Below, piece by piece: positions 30,871 through 41,300 of a stretch of DNA of 64,000 nt. Numbering within the stretch: position 1 is the first letter of the stretch; every line of letters starts with the position of its first letter. Position numbers and translations under genes: made by a program. The stretch is from Nannochloropsis salina CCMP1776 (taxonomy: Eukaryota; Sar; Eustigmatophyceae; Eustigmatales; Monodopsidaceae): positions 415,898 through 479,897 of the forward strand of contig SDOX01000017.1 in the NCBI GenBank assembly GCA_004565275.1, read 5' to 3'. Below the pieces are notes generated by a model, which ran no database searches, was not told the origin of the DNA, and was given only the letters and a program-made list of their open reading frames with translations.

Positions 30871-32727
30871 TCATCCCATCACGTTATTCGCGTACCGCAA
30901 GCGCAGCAGGTCCACCAGCTCCTCGATCACCTCCAAGGCCCGCTCGATCTCCTTCCGGGTATGCCCCGCGCTCACGCATATCCTAGTCCGTGACAACACG
31001 ATGGGCGTCGCCGGGAACCCCACCACCACGACGGCCAGGCCCCGCGTGAAGGCCTCCCGGGAGAAGGCCGCGATCTTGGTGGGGTTGTAAAGCATCACCG
31101 GGATGATGGGCGAGTCGTAGTCCCCATAGACGTGACACCCCATCTTGATCAGCTCCCGCCGCATGTGGTTGGAATTGTTCCTGAGCGCCGCAATCTTCCG
31201 CCGGCCCGTGTCCGTGCCGTCCTCGCCCATGATCACGCGAAGGGCTCGATAAACCTGGCTGCACACCAGGGTGGAAAGCGAGTTGTGGTAGACGCTCCCG
31301 GCGCTGGCCCGCCGCAGGTACTGGATAAGGGCCTTGTCCCCCGCAATATACCCGCCCATGCCGCCGAAGCTCTTTGTGAAGGTGCCCATGAGGATGTCCA
31401 CGTCGGCCGGGTCCACCCCCGCGTACTCGCAGATGCCCCGCCCGGTCTCCCCCAGGGCCCCGATGGAATGCGCCTCGTCCACGTACAGGTAGACCCCGTA
31501 GCGTTTCACCACCTCCACGATGCCCTTCAGGTTGCAGATCTCCCCCTCCATGCTGTAGATCCCTTCCACCATCACCAGGATCTTCCGCCAGGGCCGGTGG
31601 GTCCGAGGCATGCCTCGGGCAATCGCGTCCCTCAGGACCCGTTCCAAGGAGGCCGCGTCGTTGTGCACAAAGGTGCGGACCAAAGCCCCTGAGGCCCGGG
31701 ATCCGGCCACGATGGAGGAATGGTTCATGGTGTCGCTGATGATCAAGCTCCCCCGGCCCACCAAGGCAGGGATGGTGGTGGAGTTGGTCCCGAAGCCCAT
31801 GTTGTAGACCAAGGCCGCCTCCTTCCCCACATAGCGAGCCACGAGCTCCTCCAAACGGACGTGCTCCCTGGACGTACCCAGGTCCATGCGCGCCGAGCAC
31901 AGACAGCTGTTGAAGTTGTCCAGGGTGGGCATGACGTGGGACTTGCAGGAGGTCTGCCAGTCGTCCGCGAAGCCCAAGTAATTGTACGACCCCAGGTTCA
32001 AACACTCCCGCGTGCGCTTGGTCATGAGCATCGTCTTGTTCCCATCCGGGGAATCCCGCTCCACCACCGTGATCCTCCCTCCCGGCGCGCTGCACACAGG
32101 GCGCTCCCAGCAGTCACGGATCCGGTGGTACAGGCGGCGAGTGTAGAAGTTTTCCCAGTCCTTGAGCAGGGGCGCGTACCCGGGGGGGGGTGATGTGGCC
32201 AAGTATCTAGACATCCCAAACATACGGCCGAAAAAATCCCGGATGTGTCCGAACAAGATCAGGACCGCATAGCCAAAATAGGTGGTGATGGCAGCGAACC
32301 AGGTAATTGGGACCTCGTGGCCCCGTTCGTAAGACTTGGGCATGTCTCGCAGCCCTGCCACGGTGGAAAAGGGCCGGTCTATTTTGACTGGAGCAGGGGG
32401 TCCAGTCTGCGCAGGTTGCGATGTCACAGGTGGGAAGAAGTGAGAGGAGGATGAGGAGGCCGGCGCCGAGGAGGGGCCAGTGCTTCGTGCATCAGCGGCT
32501 GTGGTGGTGGATTTTCTGGATGACAGACGCCGCAATTTAGCAAAGGGATTGCTCCTGCTGGTAGGTGTAGCGGCTGCCCTGGAAGTACGCCCAGAAGTGG
32601 ACAAACTTCGGCGTGCTTTGCCGTTGGTCATTGCTGTCGTAGCTGCGGGAGAGGAGGTAGTATTGGCCTCCTCTCCACTTGTCTGCGGCGGGCTCCCTGG
32701 AAAGGCCTGGAGGGAACAGGGATTCAT
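30871..32727 (-). CDS. LCB2: serine palmitoyltransferase catalytic subunit LCB2
   Basis: ER enzyme that condenses serine with palmitoyl-CoA, the committed step of sphingoid base synthesis; it acts with LCB1, which is not in this window. A single 618-codon frame starts at ATG 32727. A Ser/Thr/Pro-rich N-terminus (~130 residues) is followed by one TM helix (TWFAAITTYFGYAVLILFG). The alpha-oxoamine synthase fold follows: LNLGSYNYLGFAD, LVYNMGFGTNST, DTMNHSSIVAGSR and the cofactor acid in YVDEAHSIGALGETGRG. The PLP lysine lies in MGTFTKSFGGMGGY. The GTFTKSFG context identifies LCB2 rather than LCB1 (which lacks the Lys) or the soluble ALAS/KBL relatives. The C-terminus ends soon after ISAGHT-like sequence, as usual. 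Confidence 0.96.
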   Translation of the reverse strand: MNPCSLQAFPGSPPQTSGEEANTTSSPAATTAMTNGKARRSLSTSGRTSRAAATPTSRSNPFAKLRRLSSRKSTTTAADARSTGPSSAPASSSSSHFFPPVTSQPAQTGPPAPVKIDRPFSTVAGLRDMPKSYERGHEVPITWFAAITTYFGYAVLILFGHIRDFFGRMFGMSRYLATSPPPGYAPLLKDWENFYTRRLYHRIRDCWERPVCSAPGGRITVVERDSPDGNKTMLMTKRTRECLNLGSYNYLGFADDWQTSCKSHVMPTLDNFNSCLCSARMDLGTSREHVRLEELVARYVGKEAALVYNMGFGTNSTTIPALVGRGSLIISDTMNHSSIVAGSRASGALVRTFVHNDAASLERVLRDAIARGMPRTHRPWRKILVMVEGIYSMEGEICNLKGIVEVVKRYGVYLYVDEAHSIGALGETGRGICEYAGVDPADVDILMGTFTKSFGGMGGYIAGDKALIQYLRRASAGSVYHNSLSTLVCSQVYRALRVIMGEDGTDTGRRKIAALRNNSNHMRRELIKMGCHVYGDYDSPIIPVMLYNPTKIAAFSREAFTRGLAVVVVGFPATPIVLSRTRICVSAGHTRKEIERALEVIEELVDLLRLRYANNVMG

Positions 32728-33205
32728 ACATTACCAGTAAAGATCGTTATGATATTATTTCCACTTCAATGCCGTCCCTTCTGGCCTTTCTCGATTTCAT
32801 TTCCCCCTCAAGCATATTGGCTGTTTGTTTGCCGCCTCGAGGCAATGATGCGCGCTCTTCTTACCATGATGCTGCCGTGACTGATTACCCACCGCACCCC
32901 CGACGACTCACTAAGGCTGAGGTCTCCAAATTGTCTGTATACGTGCGAAGCGAAGTGTATTTAAAGTAGGAAGTGAGGGCTTCAAAGCTTGGCGGGATAA
33001 GGCCGGTGTGTCGCCCTCTGCGTGGTGCGTTCTTGAGCGAGCGATCCCCTATCTACATTCCCCCCCCGGCAAAATAAACGACAAACGACACGTAAATAAT
33101 TTACCTAAGATCGCAATGAGCAGTCACAAAATTCTTTTTTCCTTTAGCCTATTTTTCTGTTCCATGCTTTGCCTGTCCTCCGATCCCGTCCAGGCGCAAC
33201 GACAT
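32728..33205. other. intergenic between tandem minus-strand genes
   Basis: A 478-base gap holding the LCB2 promoter and the E2-like gene 3' end. Moderately AT-rich, with no gene supported. Confidence 0.4.
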
Positions 33206-34960
33206 CTAAAGCAACAGCAGCTCGGGCCTTGACATGTAGCTTTTAAAAGCTTGCAAAAACTGCGCCGCCAGAGCCTCATCCAGCACACGTCGATCAAAGG
33301 ACAAGGTGGCAGTCATTACCGTGGCGGTATAAGGCTTCAAGTTGCCTGCATGTTGATTTGGTAGGTAGGGAGGAGCTCGCACTCGCTTTGCCCCTCTTCC
33401 GACCGCCATGATGGCGGCTTGTGGGGGGTTGATCACCGCCGAAAATTCATCGATGCCGAACATGCCAAGGTTTGAAATTGTAAATGATCCCCCCTGGAAC
33501 TCTTCAGGCTTCAACTTCCCTTGCCGCGCCCTCCCCGCCAAATCCTTCATGGTCGCGCTGATCTCACTCAATCTCCGCCGGTCCGATCCGCTAATGATGG
33601 GGGTTATCAACCCCGCGGGCGTGGCTACAGCCACCGAGATATCTACGTCTTCTTTTGGGACTGCGGTCCCTTTCGGTCCATCCCAAAACGCATTGGCTTC
33701 TGGTACGTCCCGGAGGGCCAAGGCCGCTGAGCGGATGATGAAATCGTTCACGGAGACATTGACCTCGAAGTCTCGTTGCATCTGTTTCCGAAACAAAAGC
33801 ACCGCGTCGATCTCACAGTCCACCGTCTCGTAGGCATGGGGCACCGTCGCCTTGCTTTCTGCCAGCCGGCGTGCGATCACCTTCCGCATGTTGCTGTTTT
33901 TCGTGTCCGAGAAGGCTCCGGGGCCCGCCTGGATGGTCGGGATTCGGACTTGGGCCGGATCTAGACCAGGGGGCGGGGGAGGCACTGCCGCGAGCGCAGC
34001 AGCTTGAGCCTTGGGTGGCGTTGAGGGTGGAGGGGGGGCGGTAGAAGCAGGGGCTGCTTGCCTTGGCGCTTGGGCAGTCACTTGGCCGTTGGCGATAGCC
34101 TGTATCACATCGCCCTTCGTGAGCCTGCCCCCCTTCCCCGTCCCGTGCACCTCCGCCGACAGGGTCAGGTGCCGGCTGTGCAGCAGGTGGCGTGCGGCAG
34201 GCGAGAGGGCAAAGTCACCGAGATGCGCGGTGGGCGTTGGGGGGGAAGGAGGAGGGGAAGCCGGGAGGGAGGGAGCAGGTGGAGACGTCGAGGAAGCCGT
34301 GGGCGAAGGTAATGCTTCCGCACTGGGCGTTGCGATCTTTCCGGCCTTATCTGCCTCCACAAATGCCTCATAGGCAGCCTTATCCTCCACAGAAAGAGCC
34401 ACGGGCATGCCCACCTGAATCTCCCGGCCTTTGGCCTCTTCAAGAATCTTGGCCAACACGCATTCATCCTGGACGTCAAAGGCCACCACCGCCTTGTCCG
34501 TTTCGATCTCGCACAGCACATCTCCTGCCTCGCATACATCTCCTGGCTTTTTGGTCCACTCACTGATGGTTCCATGCGTCATGGTGGGGGAGAGGGCGGG
34601 CATAACGATTGTGCTCACTTCCGGCAGGTCCGCAAACCCTCTGCGGCTCATGAGGCAGGCGCTCTTTCTACCCGCGTAAAAGCCCATGGTAAGCAGTGGC
34701 CTACGCCCATCGCTGCAACTAAGAAAAAAAAGTGGCCTCGCCATGTGCGCAAGCCTCCTCCTACTTGTCCTGATGCTGGCATGGGGAGTAGTTCCGAAAG
34801 AAGCCGCCTGCTTAAGTGCAAATCGACGAGTGGAAGAGATGACGCGCTGGCGCATCATGCTGCACGCCCAACGCCTCGCAGGAGGCGACCACCAAACCTG
34901 TACGAAGATTCGAATACGCAGAACATTGGTGAAAGCCCGCGGCGCGGTATCAACGTGCAC
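33206..34960 (-). CDS. mitochondrial PDH E2-like / E3-binding-protein-like acyltransferase
   Basis: Core protein of the pyruvate dehydrogenase complex. From the ATG at 34960 it has 584 residues; an ATG at 34855 gives a more typical mitochondrial presequence (MRQRVISSTRRFALKQAASF). Order: one lipoyl domain (MPALSPTMTHGTISEW, lipoyl lysine in EIETDKAVV), a Pro/Ser/Thr-rich linker, a peripheral subunit-binding domain (LSPAARHLLHSRHL...GTGKGGRLTKGDV), a second linker, and the catalytic-fold domain (SFTISNLGMFGIDEFSAVIN). The motif that should read DHRxxDG is DRRVLDEA: the catalytic His is Arg557, and Gly after the Asp is Glu. Mammalian E3BP/PDHX has the comparable DSRVVDDE. The protein may therefore be an E3-binding or structural subunit instead of an active E2. 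It is divergent to MSH4. Confidence 0.88.
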   Translation of the reverse strand: MHVDTAPRAFTNVLRIRIFVQVWWSPPARRWACSMMRQRVISSTRRFALKQAASFGTTPHASIRTSRRRLAHMARPLFFLSCSDGRRPLLTMGFYAGRKSACLMSRRGFADLPEVSTIVMPALSPTMTHGTISEWTKKPGDVCEAGDVLCEIETDKAVVAFDVQDECVLAKILEEAKGREIQVGMPVALSVEDKAAYEAFVEADKAGKIATPSAEALPSPTASSTSPPAPSLPASPPPSPPTPTAHLGDFALSPAARHLLHSRHLTLSAEVHGTGKGGRLTKGDVIQAIANGQVTAQAPRQAAPASTAPPPPSTPPKAQAAALAAVPPPPPGLDPAQVRIPTIQAGPGAFSDTKNSNMRKVIARRLAESKATVPHAYETVDCEIDAVLLFRKQMQRDFEVNVSVNDFIIRSAALALRDVPEANAFWDGPKGTAVPKEDVDISVAVATPAGLITPIISGSDRRRLSEISATMKDLAGRARQGKLKPEEFQGGSFTISNLGMFGIDEFSAVINPPQAAIMAVGRGAKRVRAPPYLPNQHAGNLKPYTATVMTATLSFDRRVLDEALAAQFLQAFKSYMSRPELLLL

Positions 34961-35279
34961 GGATCATTCAACACAGAGAGGGTCGGAGGGAGGGAGCACG
35001 GAATGGATTGCCCTCCTTCACGCCCCTCCTGCCGCCCTTCCCACCTCCTCACCCCCATCCTCCATTTTTTCCCCGCATATAGTGGATGTAAACATGGCTC
35101 TTTGATCTAATCTCCATTAAAATATATAAAACTATACCTAAATTTATTATTTTGAGGATTTATCTTTTCCTTGTCCTGCCTACCAATAGAGATCCCACGA
35201 GCACCTCTGCCCATTATCCTCCCTTCCTCCAACTCAAATACATATCAGGCTATTTGCCGTCGGAAATAACTCATTATCC
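34961..35279. promoter_or_regulatory. divergent promoter region, E2-like / MSH4
   Basis: This 319-base gap lies between two head-to-head start codons. The MSH4-proximal half (35110-35280) is strongly AT-rich (ATATATAAAACTATA near 35122) and may carry a TATA-like element. Confidence 0.45.
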
Positions 35280-38030
35280 ATGGCAGACGAACAAGATGAT
35301 TTGATTGCTTGCGTTGTCGAGGTGAGAATCCAATTTGGTAAAGCGACCTTTCATTTCAAATTGCGCCCCTTGGACTGTACTGGGAAAGTGTGCCCAACCT
35401 CCTACCAAACACGCGAAAGCATTCACTGGATTATTCATTCACATTATTGCTTCAAATAGAACCGTGGACGAGAAGTGGCGATCGCGACGATGTCAACCCT
35501 GAGCACACACATCCTTCAAACGTACTTTTGTCAAGATTCTCATTCCTATGCCGAGACCATTGATCTCTTACTTGAACTCCGTCCCCGAGAAATCCTTCTT
35601 CACGATGGTTCCCGCAAGAAACCCCTCGCACGGAAAGTCCAGCAGCTTTCTCGTACACCTGAGATGGAATCGCGATATTATGCGCCTGTTTTTGTCGCTC
35701 GAGGGTACTTCGACCAGGATCGGGGGGCGGATCTTCTCAGGAAACTCAGTATGAACTCATTAGACCAAGACCTGTTTGACAGCTACATATTTCTCGCATC
35801 AGCTCATTGCTTGCTGAAATATATGGGCTCTACATTCTCTGTTCGATTTCCACCTCGATGTTTGAAGGTGTCGTTCGGGTATGGCTTCGGAAAGCGCTTG
35901 GTTATTGACCGTCATTCCGTCAGAGACTTGGAATTGGTAAGCAACGCCCGAACGGGAAGCCAGCGGGAGAGCCTTTTCGGGTATTTGAACAGGACTAAAA
36001 CTGACGTGGGCGCGAAAGCATTGAAAGCAAATCTTCTGGCCCCCCTCACTGATAAAACAACGATTGATGGCCGCCTGGACTTGATCGAACTGCTAATTTC
36101 TCGCGGTGGCCCGGAGACAATTGAGGCCCTGCAGGCAACCTTGGCGAACCTCACCTCTCTCGACCGAATGCTGGCTGGCATTGCGGTGATTGAAAACAAA
36201 GAGGACCTTAACATGGCCAAAAAAATGATCCATACAGTCGTCCTTCTCAAGACCTTCCTCCAACTCGCCCCCACACTGGTAATGGAGCTGACCCAGCTAT
36301 TACCCGAGGCTCCCGATAACGACGCAAATGGCGGGGGAATTGAGGTTGAGGACAGTGAACCCCCTCGTGCTGAGGCCTTGGTCCGTGCCATTATTGCCGC
36401 TCTCTCACCTCCGATGTTTGCAGAAATGGTGGCCTTTGTCCAGGAGTACATTTCTGAGAGCACAATCCACGACCGAAGCGCCAAGACCCGGCGGTTGCAA
36501 GAATGCTTCGCGGTTTCTGCTGGTCTGTGTGGCCTCTTAGACGTAGCTCGGAAGACTTTCCTCCAGTCGGTGGAGGACATTTACGCTCTTGCGTCCACGT
36601 ACGCCAAGGACCACGGACTTCCCGAGCTACGTGTCTTGTACAGCACGTCACGCGGGTATTACCTTTCCCTTCCTTCTTCGCTGGCCGATCTCCCTCCGGT
36701 CTTTATTCAGTGCTCTTTGGTGAAAAAGACATTGCAGTGCACCACGCAGGAACTGACCTCCTTAAGCCGGGCCGCGGACGAAAGCGCTAATCAATGCATC
36801 CTCTTGACTTGTGCTGTTCTCCGAGACAATGTGCTGGGGAAAGTCCGGGAGCACGTCGAATCCCTGTTCAAAGCCGTGGAGGCGATCTCACTTTTGGATA
36901 TGTTAGTGGGCTTCGCAGACTTGGTTGTGTCGGACCAGTCGGGCCCATGGACCCGGCCTGAGATCACTGCCGCCTGCCAAGGGGAAAGCGCTTGCGGGGA
37001 CCCCTCCCCGGAAGCGCACGAAAAGACCAGGAGCGGCTGTGGTAGCGGGGCTTTGGCAATTAAACAAGGGCGACACCCTGTCGTATGCAAGTATGTGCCT
37101 GCCTTCGTTCCCAACGACGCCTTTGCGGGGCGGTTCGGGAATATGGTGGTCGTCAGCGGTGTGAACGGCAGCGGGAAAACGGTCTTTGTCAAGTCGCTTG
37201 CGCTGATCGTGGTGCTCGCCCAGATCGGGTGTTTCGTGCCTGCCGAAGCGGTAAGCATCCCGATTCGAGACCGAATTTTTACCTCTCTTTCTACGGCGGA
37301 TGATATGGAGAGTAATTTGTCCACGTTCATGAGCGAGATGCGGCGGGCCGCCTACATTATCGACAACCTATCACCCGACTCCCTCGTCATCTTGGATGAG
37401 CTTGGCCGCGGCACCAGTACCATGGACGGCTCCGCCCTCTCCTACAGCATTGCCGAAGCTCTTCTCTCCTCCCCGGCGCTCTCCTTCTTTGTGACCCACT
37501 ACCGCCTCCTCCTCCTCTCCGGACCTGGGGGCCAAGGTCTGTCTTCCTTGTACGGAAACGTACGGCATGTACACTTGGCAGCTTCCCTCGCGCAAGATAT
37601 GCGACAGTTGGCATTCAAGCATCGAGTAACCGAGGGTCCTTCTTCTATCACATGCGGATATGGGATTGCCCTGGCTGCTCATGTTGGATTTCCGGAGGAT
37701 GTGTTGATGGATGCTGAGCGGGTGAAGGCTCTGTTGGAAGCGCAAGAGGCAAAAAAGGAGGAAGAAGGGAAAGAAACGACGGCAACAGAACTGTGCGAGC
37801 AGCCTTGGAAATATGAAATTTTGCGGAGATTAATGTTGGTAAAGGAGTGCATCGGGGAAGAGGGAAGCGAAAGGAAGACGCTCCAGGAAGTGAGGGAAAT
37901 GTTACAGGATGTGCGAGCAACGGCTGTGATCAAGGGCCAAGGGAGAGGGAACCGCGGTGAGGACACCAACATGGAGGTGGAGGTTTATCCGCAGAGTCGT
38001 ATAAAAGAAGAGGAGGGGAAAGAAGAATGA
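35280..38030 (+). CDS. MSH4: MutS homologue MSH4 (meiotic crossover protein), two exons
   Basis: MSH4 pairs with MSH5 to stabilise meiotic recombination intermediates and does not repair mismatches. Exon 1 is only 35280-35321 (14 codons, MADEQDDLIACVVE); a 138-base intron leads to exon 2 at 35460-38030, giving 870 residues. The start of exon 2 (NRGREVAIA) matches the typical MSH4 beginning, and the N-terminal mismatch-recognition domain of MSH2/3/6 is absent, as expected. The connector, lever and clamp regions follow (SLFGYLNRTKTDVGAKAL). The ATPase domain has Walker A GVNGSGKT, Walker B LVILDELGRGTSTMDG and the switch FVTHY. Walker A is unusual, since nearly all MutS proteins have GPNMSGKS. 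The C-terminal ~90 residues are charged, where MSH proteins dimerise. Confidence 0.9.
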
Positions 38031-38375
38031 AGAGGGAGAAATGCAAGAGACGTCGTACGCGCGGTATAATAGATGCAACGGGATACATAAAAATGAGGGG
38101 CTCCAGGGATGAGTGAATCGCGCTCTCTTAACAGTAATCGTAGGGGAACAGTCCTGGGAAAAGGAGAACGATGTGAACTGAATGAACGAGATGAAGGATT
38201 CTTCGCCGAGAACACCGAATGCATGCCGTCAAGGCGACATCAAATTATAACCCTGCAGCACTGCAGTAAACTCAATGATTAACTCTAGTAGGAGCAGGAC
38301 GGCTTTGATTTACTTTTCCTCGACAGTTGGATCCCCTTTATATATCTAGTTATCAACACAGCCTCTCCTCCCTGC
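38031..38375. other. intergenic, convergent 3' flanks
   Basis: A 345-base gap between the convergent MSH4 and Hsp70-like stops. No features seen beyond AT-rich 3' UTR sequence. Confidence 0.4.
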
Positions 38376-41300
38376 CTAGAACCCCTTCCGTTGCTTCTGC
38401 GAGCGTGGCTCCGCTTGTCCCGCCCGGGCCTCGTAGTCCAAAAGACCTCTGGCGATCGCCGCCTGCATCGGCGTCAGCATGTCCATGTCTTCAATGATCC
38501 CGTCCAAGACACCGGCATGAATGCCCGCCCCCAGGGCGACTGCTTCGTCTGGATCGACGGTTGTCCTCGGCGTGATGCCAGTGACGGCTGCCACCAGGCG
38601 TCGGATCGATGGCATCCTGGTCGCCCCGCCCACCATCACCACCTCTTGAATACTTCGTCCTTGTGGGAATTCACGGATTTTCAGGCCAGGGTTGCGTTTC
38701 CGTACGGCGTTCAAATTCTTACTGTACATGCTCCGGGCTTTGCTCACCTTGCGGCCGGTCATGGCGCGTTCCCGCATCAACGTCGCCAGTTTTTCTTTCT
38801 CCGATTCCATCCCCTCCGCGTCTGCCGCTGCCAATTCCTGGTCCCGCATCAAGACTTCCATGGCTGCTTTCTCCCCCCCGTCCCCAAGGGCATCCACCAG
38901 TTGCCCTCCCAGCGCATCCGGCGCCACTTCCCCACCAAGAGTCGCCCCTGCCATCAAGGCCGCCTGACGCATGGGCTCCAGCAGCCGATCGTACAGATCT
39001 CCGCACAGCTTCTCCATTCCCGCCCTCGTCAGCGTCAACGGGCCCAAATCCTTCCCTTCGCCCCCCAGCGCCGGGATTCGAACCTCGGTTTCCGAGGCCT
39101 GCGACAAGCGCACCCTCGCGCCTTCAGCCGCCTCCATCAGCTTCCTCTGGCTCGTCCTGTCCGACTGCGGGCCTTGGCCCCCGTGCTGCTTCCTGTACTC
39201 CCCCACCAGCCAGTCCGCGACGCGCTTATCGAAGTCGTTCCCACCCAAGGTCGCGTCCCCAAAGGTGCTGAGGACCTCCACCACCCCGTCCCCCACTTCC
39301 AATACGCTCACGTCGAAGGTGCCTCCCCCCAGGTCAAACACCATGATCAGTTCGTCCTCCCCCAACATGCGGTCCAGCCCGTAGGCCAGGGCGGCCGCCT
39401 CCGGCTCCCGCAACAATTTGATCCGTTGCAAGCCCGCCAGTGCCCCCGCCCGCTCCGTCGCCGCGCATTGAGCCGGTGTGAAGTATGCGGGCACGGTGAT
39501 AACCGCCCTGTTCACGGGTTTTTCCAAGTAGGCAGCCGCGTCTTCAAGGAGGGTCTTCAAAATCTCGGCCGACACCTCCTCAGGGGTCACCTCCCTACCC
39601 AGGGCCGGACAGCGCATGGCCACACAGGCCTGGCCGCCCCCCTCGGCCTCCCCCTCGGCCTCCTCCACCGTCCGTCGCACCAGGTTCAGCGACCCCAAGA
39701 TCTCCTTCTCCTGCAGCATCTCCTCCAGGCCCCGGCCCATGAGCCGCTTCACCGACGAGAACGTGTTGTCCGAGTCTGCCACTGCCACGGCCCGGGCGGC
39801 CTCCCCCACCACCACCTCCTTGCCCCGGAATCGGACCACCGAGGGGGTGAGCGCGGCCTCCGTGGCTCTGGACGGCAAGATCAAGGCCTTCCCGTCCTTG
39901 ACAAGGGAGAGGGCAGAGTTCGTCGTCCCCAGGTCGATGCCCACACACGCCCCTACCGACTTCATCGCCGCCACCTCTTCCTCGCTCAAACGTCCCACCG
40001 ACAGAGGCACCTGCAACCCTCCCCCGTCCTCCTCCGCCTCCTCCACGAGCGGCACCTGCGCCACGGCTCTCTTGTTCCCCAAAGGCGCCCGGTAGCTGTC
40101 CAGCGCCTCGACCTCCTCCTCCAGGTCCCCCACCTCCAGACCCATCTCCTCCATTCGCTGAAGCAACTCCGAGGCAGCCGCCAGATCCCCGCCTTCCACG
40201 CTCGCTTTCAGGGCCGTCAGGATGGTGGCCGGGTCTGCCAACTCGTCCCGCAGTCTTCCTTCCGTCTCGGCCGCCTCCTCCTCGCCCTCATCCCCGCCCC
40301 CCGTGTCTTCCCCATGGCCCTTCTTCAAGTTCCGCCACAGGTGCCTTAAACCATCCTCCACCTCCTCCGAGCTCATCTCCTCGGCTCGCAGGTGCCCGCC
40401 CACGTCAAACACGTCCTCGTCCTCCTCATCATCCCTGACCGTGTCGTCGTTTAAAAGATCTCGGGCTAACCTCCTCCCCTCTTGAGACCCGCTGAGGAAA
40501 CGGAGCAAATTCTCCTCTCCTTCCTCCTCCTCCTCCTCCTCCCCTCCGTCTCCTAGCGGCCCCAAAATATCGTCCAAATCCATCTCCTCCTCGTCCTCGT
40601 CCTCTCCCTCAGGCATCTTTCCGAAAATTTCCTCGGTCATGCCTTCGTCGTAGAAGTCCGTCTTGGGGTCCACCTCCTCGTCAGGATCAAACAGGGCCTG
40701 GACAGGGACACCCGTCCACTCTTTATCGCTCTCAATGTCCTTCAAGAGCAAGTCCATCAGTCTCTTCTTGTCCAAGGCCAGCATCTCCTCCTCCGAGAGG
40801 GTTTCCAGCCAGCGCATGGACCAGGCAGGGGGCTCCCTTTCCACCCCTCCCGACTCAGTGCCCCGCCCTTCGCCTTCGCCCTCCTCATTCCTTAACCTTT
40901 CGTCCGACGCCGCTTTCCCTGAAGCCTCGGAGCGCGACAACTTTCTTCCATGCACCCGGCCTGTGACTTCCTCGATCATCGCGTCGCTAATGGCCAATGG
41001 ATCAACATCCTCCTCCTCTTCTGACTCCGCAGCCTCTTCCCCCGCCTTGGGAACAAATGGTTTAGCTCCTTTTGAATTCGACTGAGTAGTACGTTTCTTT
41101 TCATCGCCGTCGTCGTTCTCAATTTTTTTGCGCATACCACCCCATCGCTTGGCAGCGCGCAGGACGACTGGACAAAGACCATCCCATACCGGCCCAGAAT
41201 TTGGCACGTGAGGCCCCCAATGCCTCCTCCAGCGTGCCATCGGTGTGAATGATATGGTTGTGGTCGAAAGATGCCTCTGCTTCCCGTGTGGTAAGGTACC

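Noticed and set aside
39065-39095. tRNA box-B-like string (GGGATTCGAACC) on the plus strand
   Set aside because: It lies inside the Hsp70-like coding sequence, and no acceptor stem or A box can be paired with it.
38391-40349. 652-codon plus-strand frame antisense to the Hsp70-like gene
   Set aside because: Antisense shadow of a GC-biased real gene; the His/Arg/Pro-rich translation has no family features.
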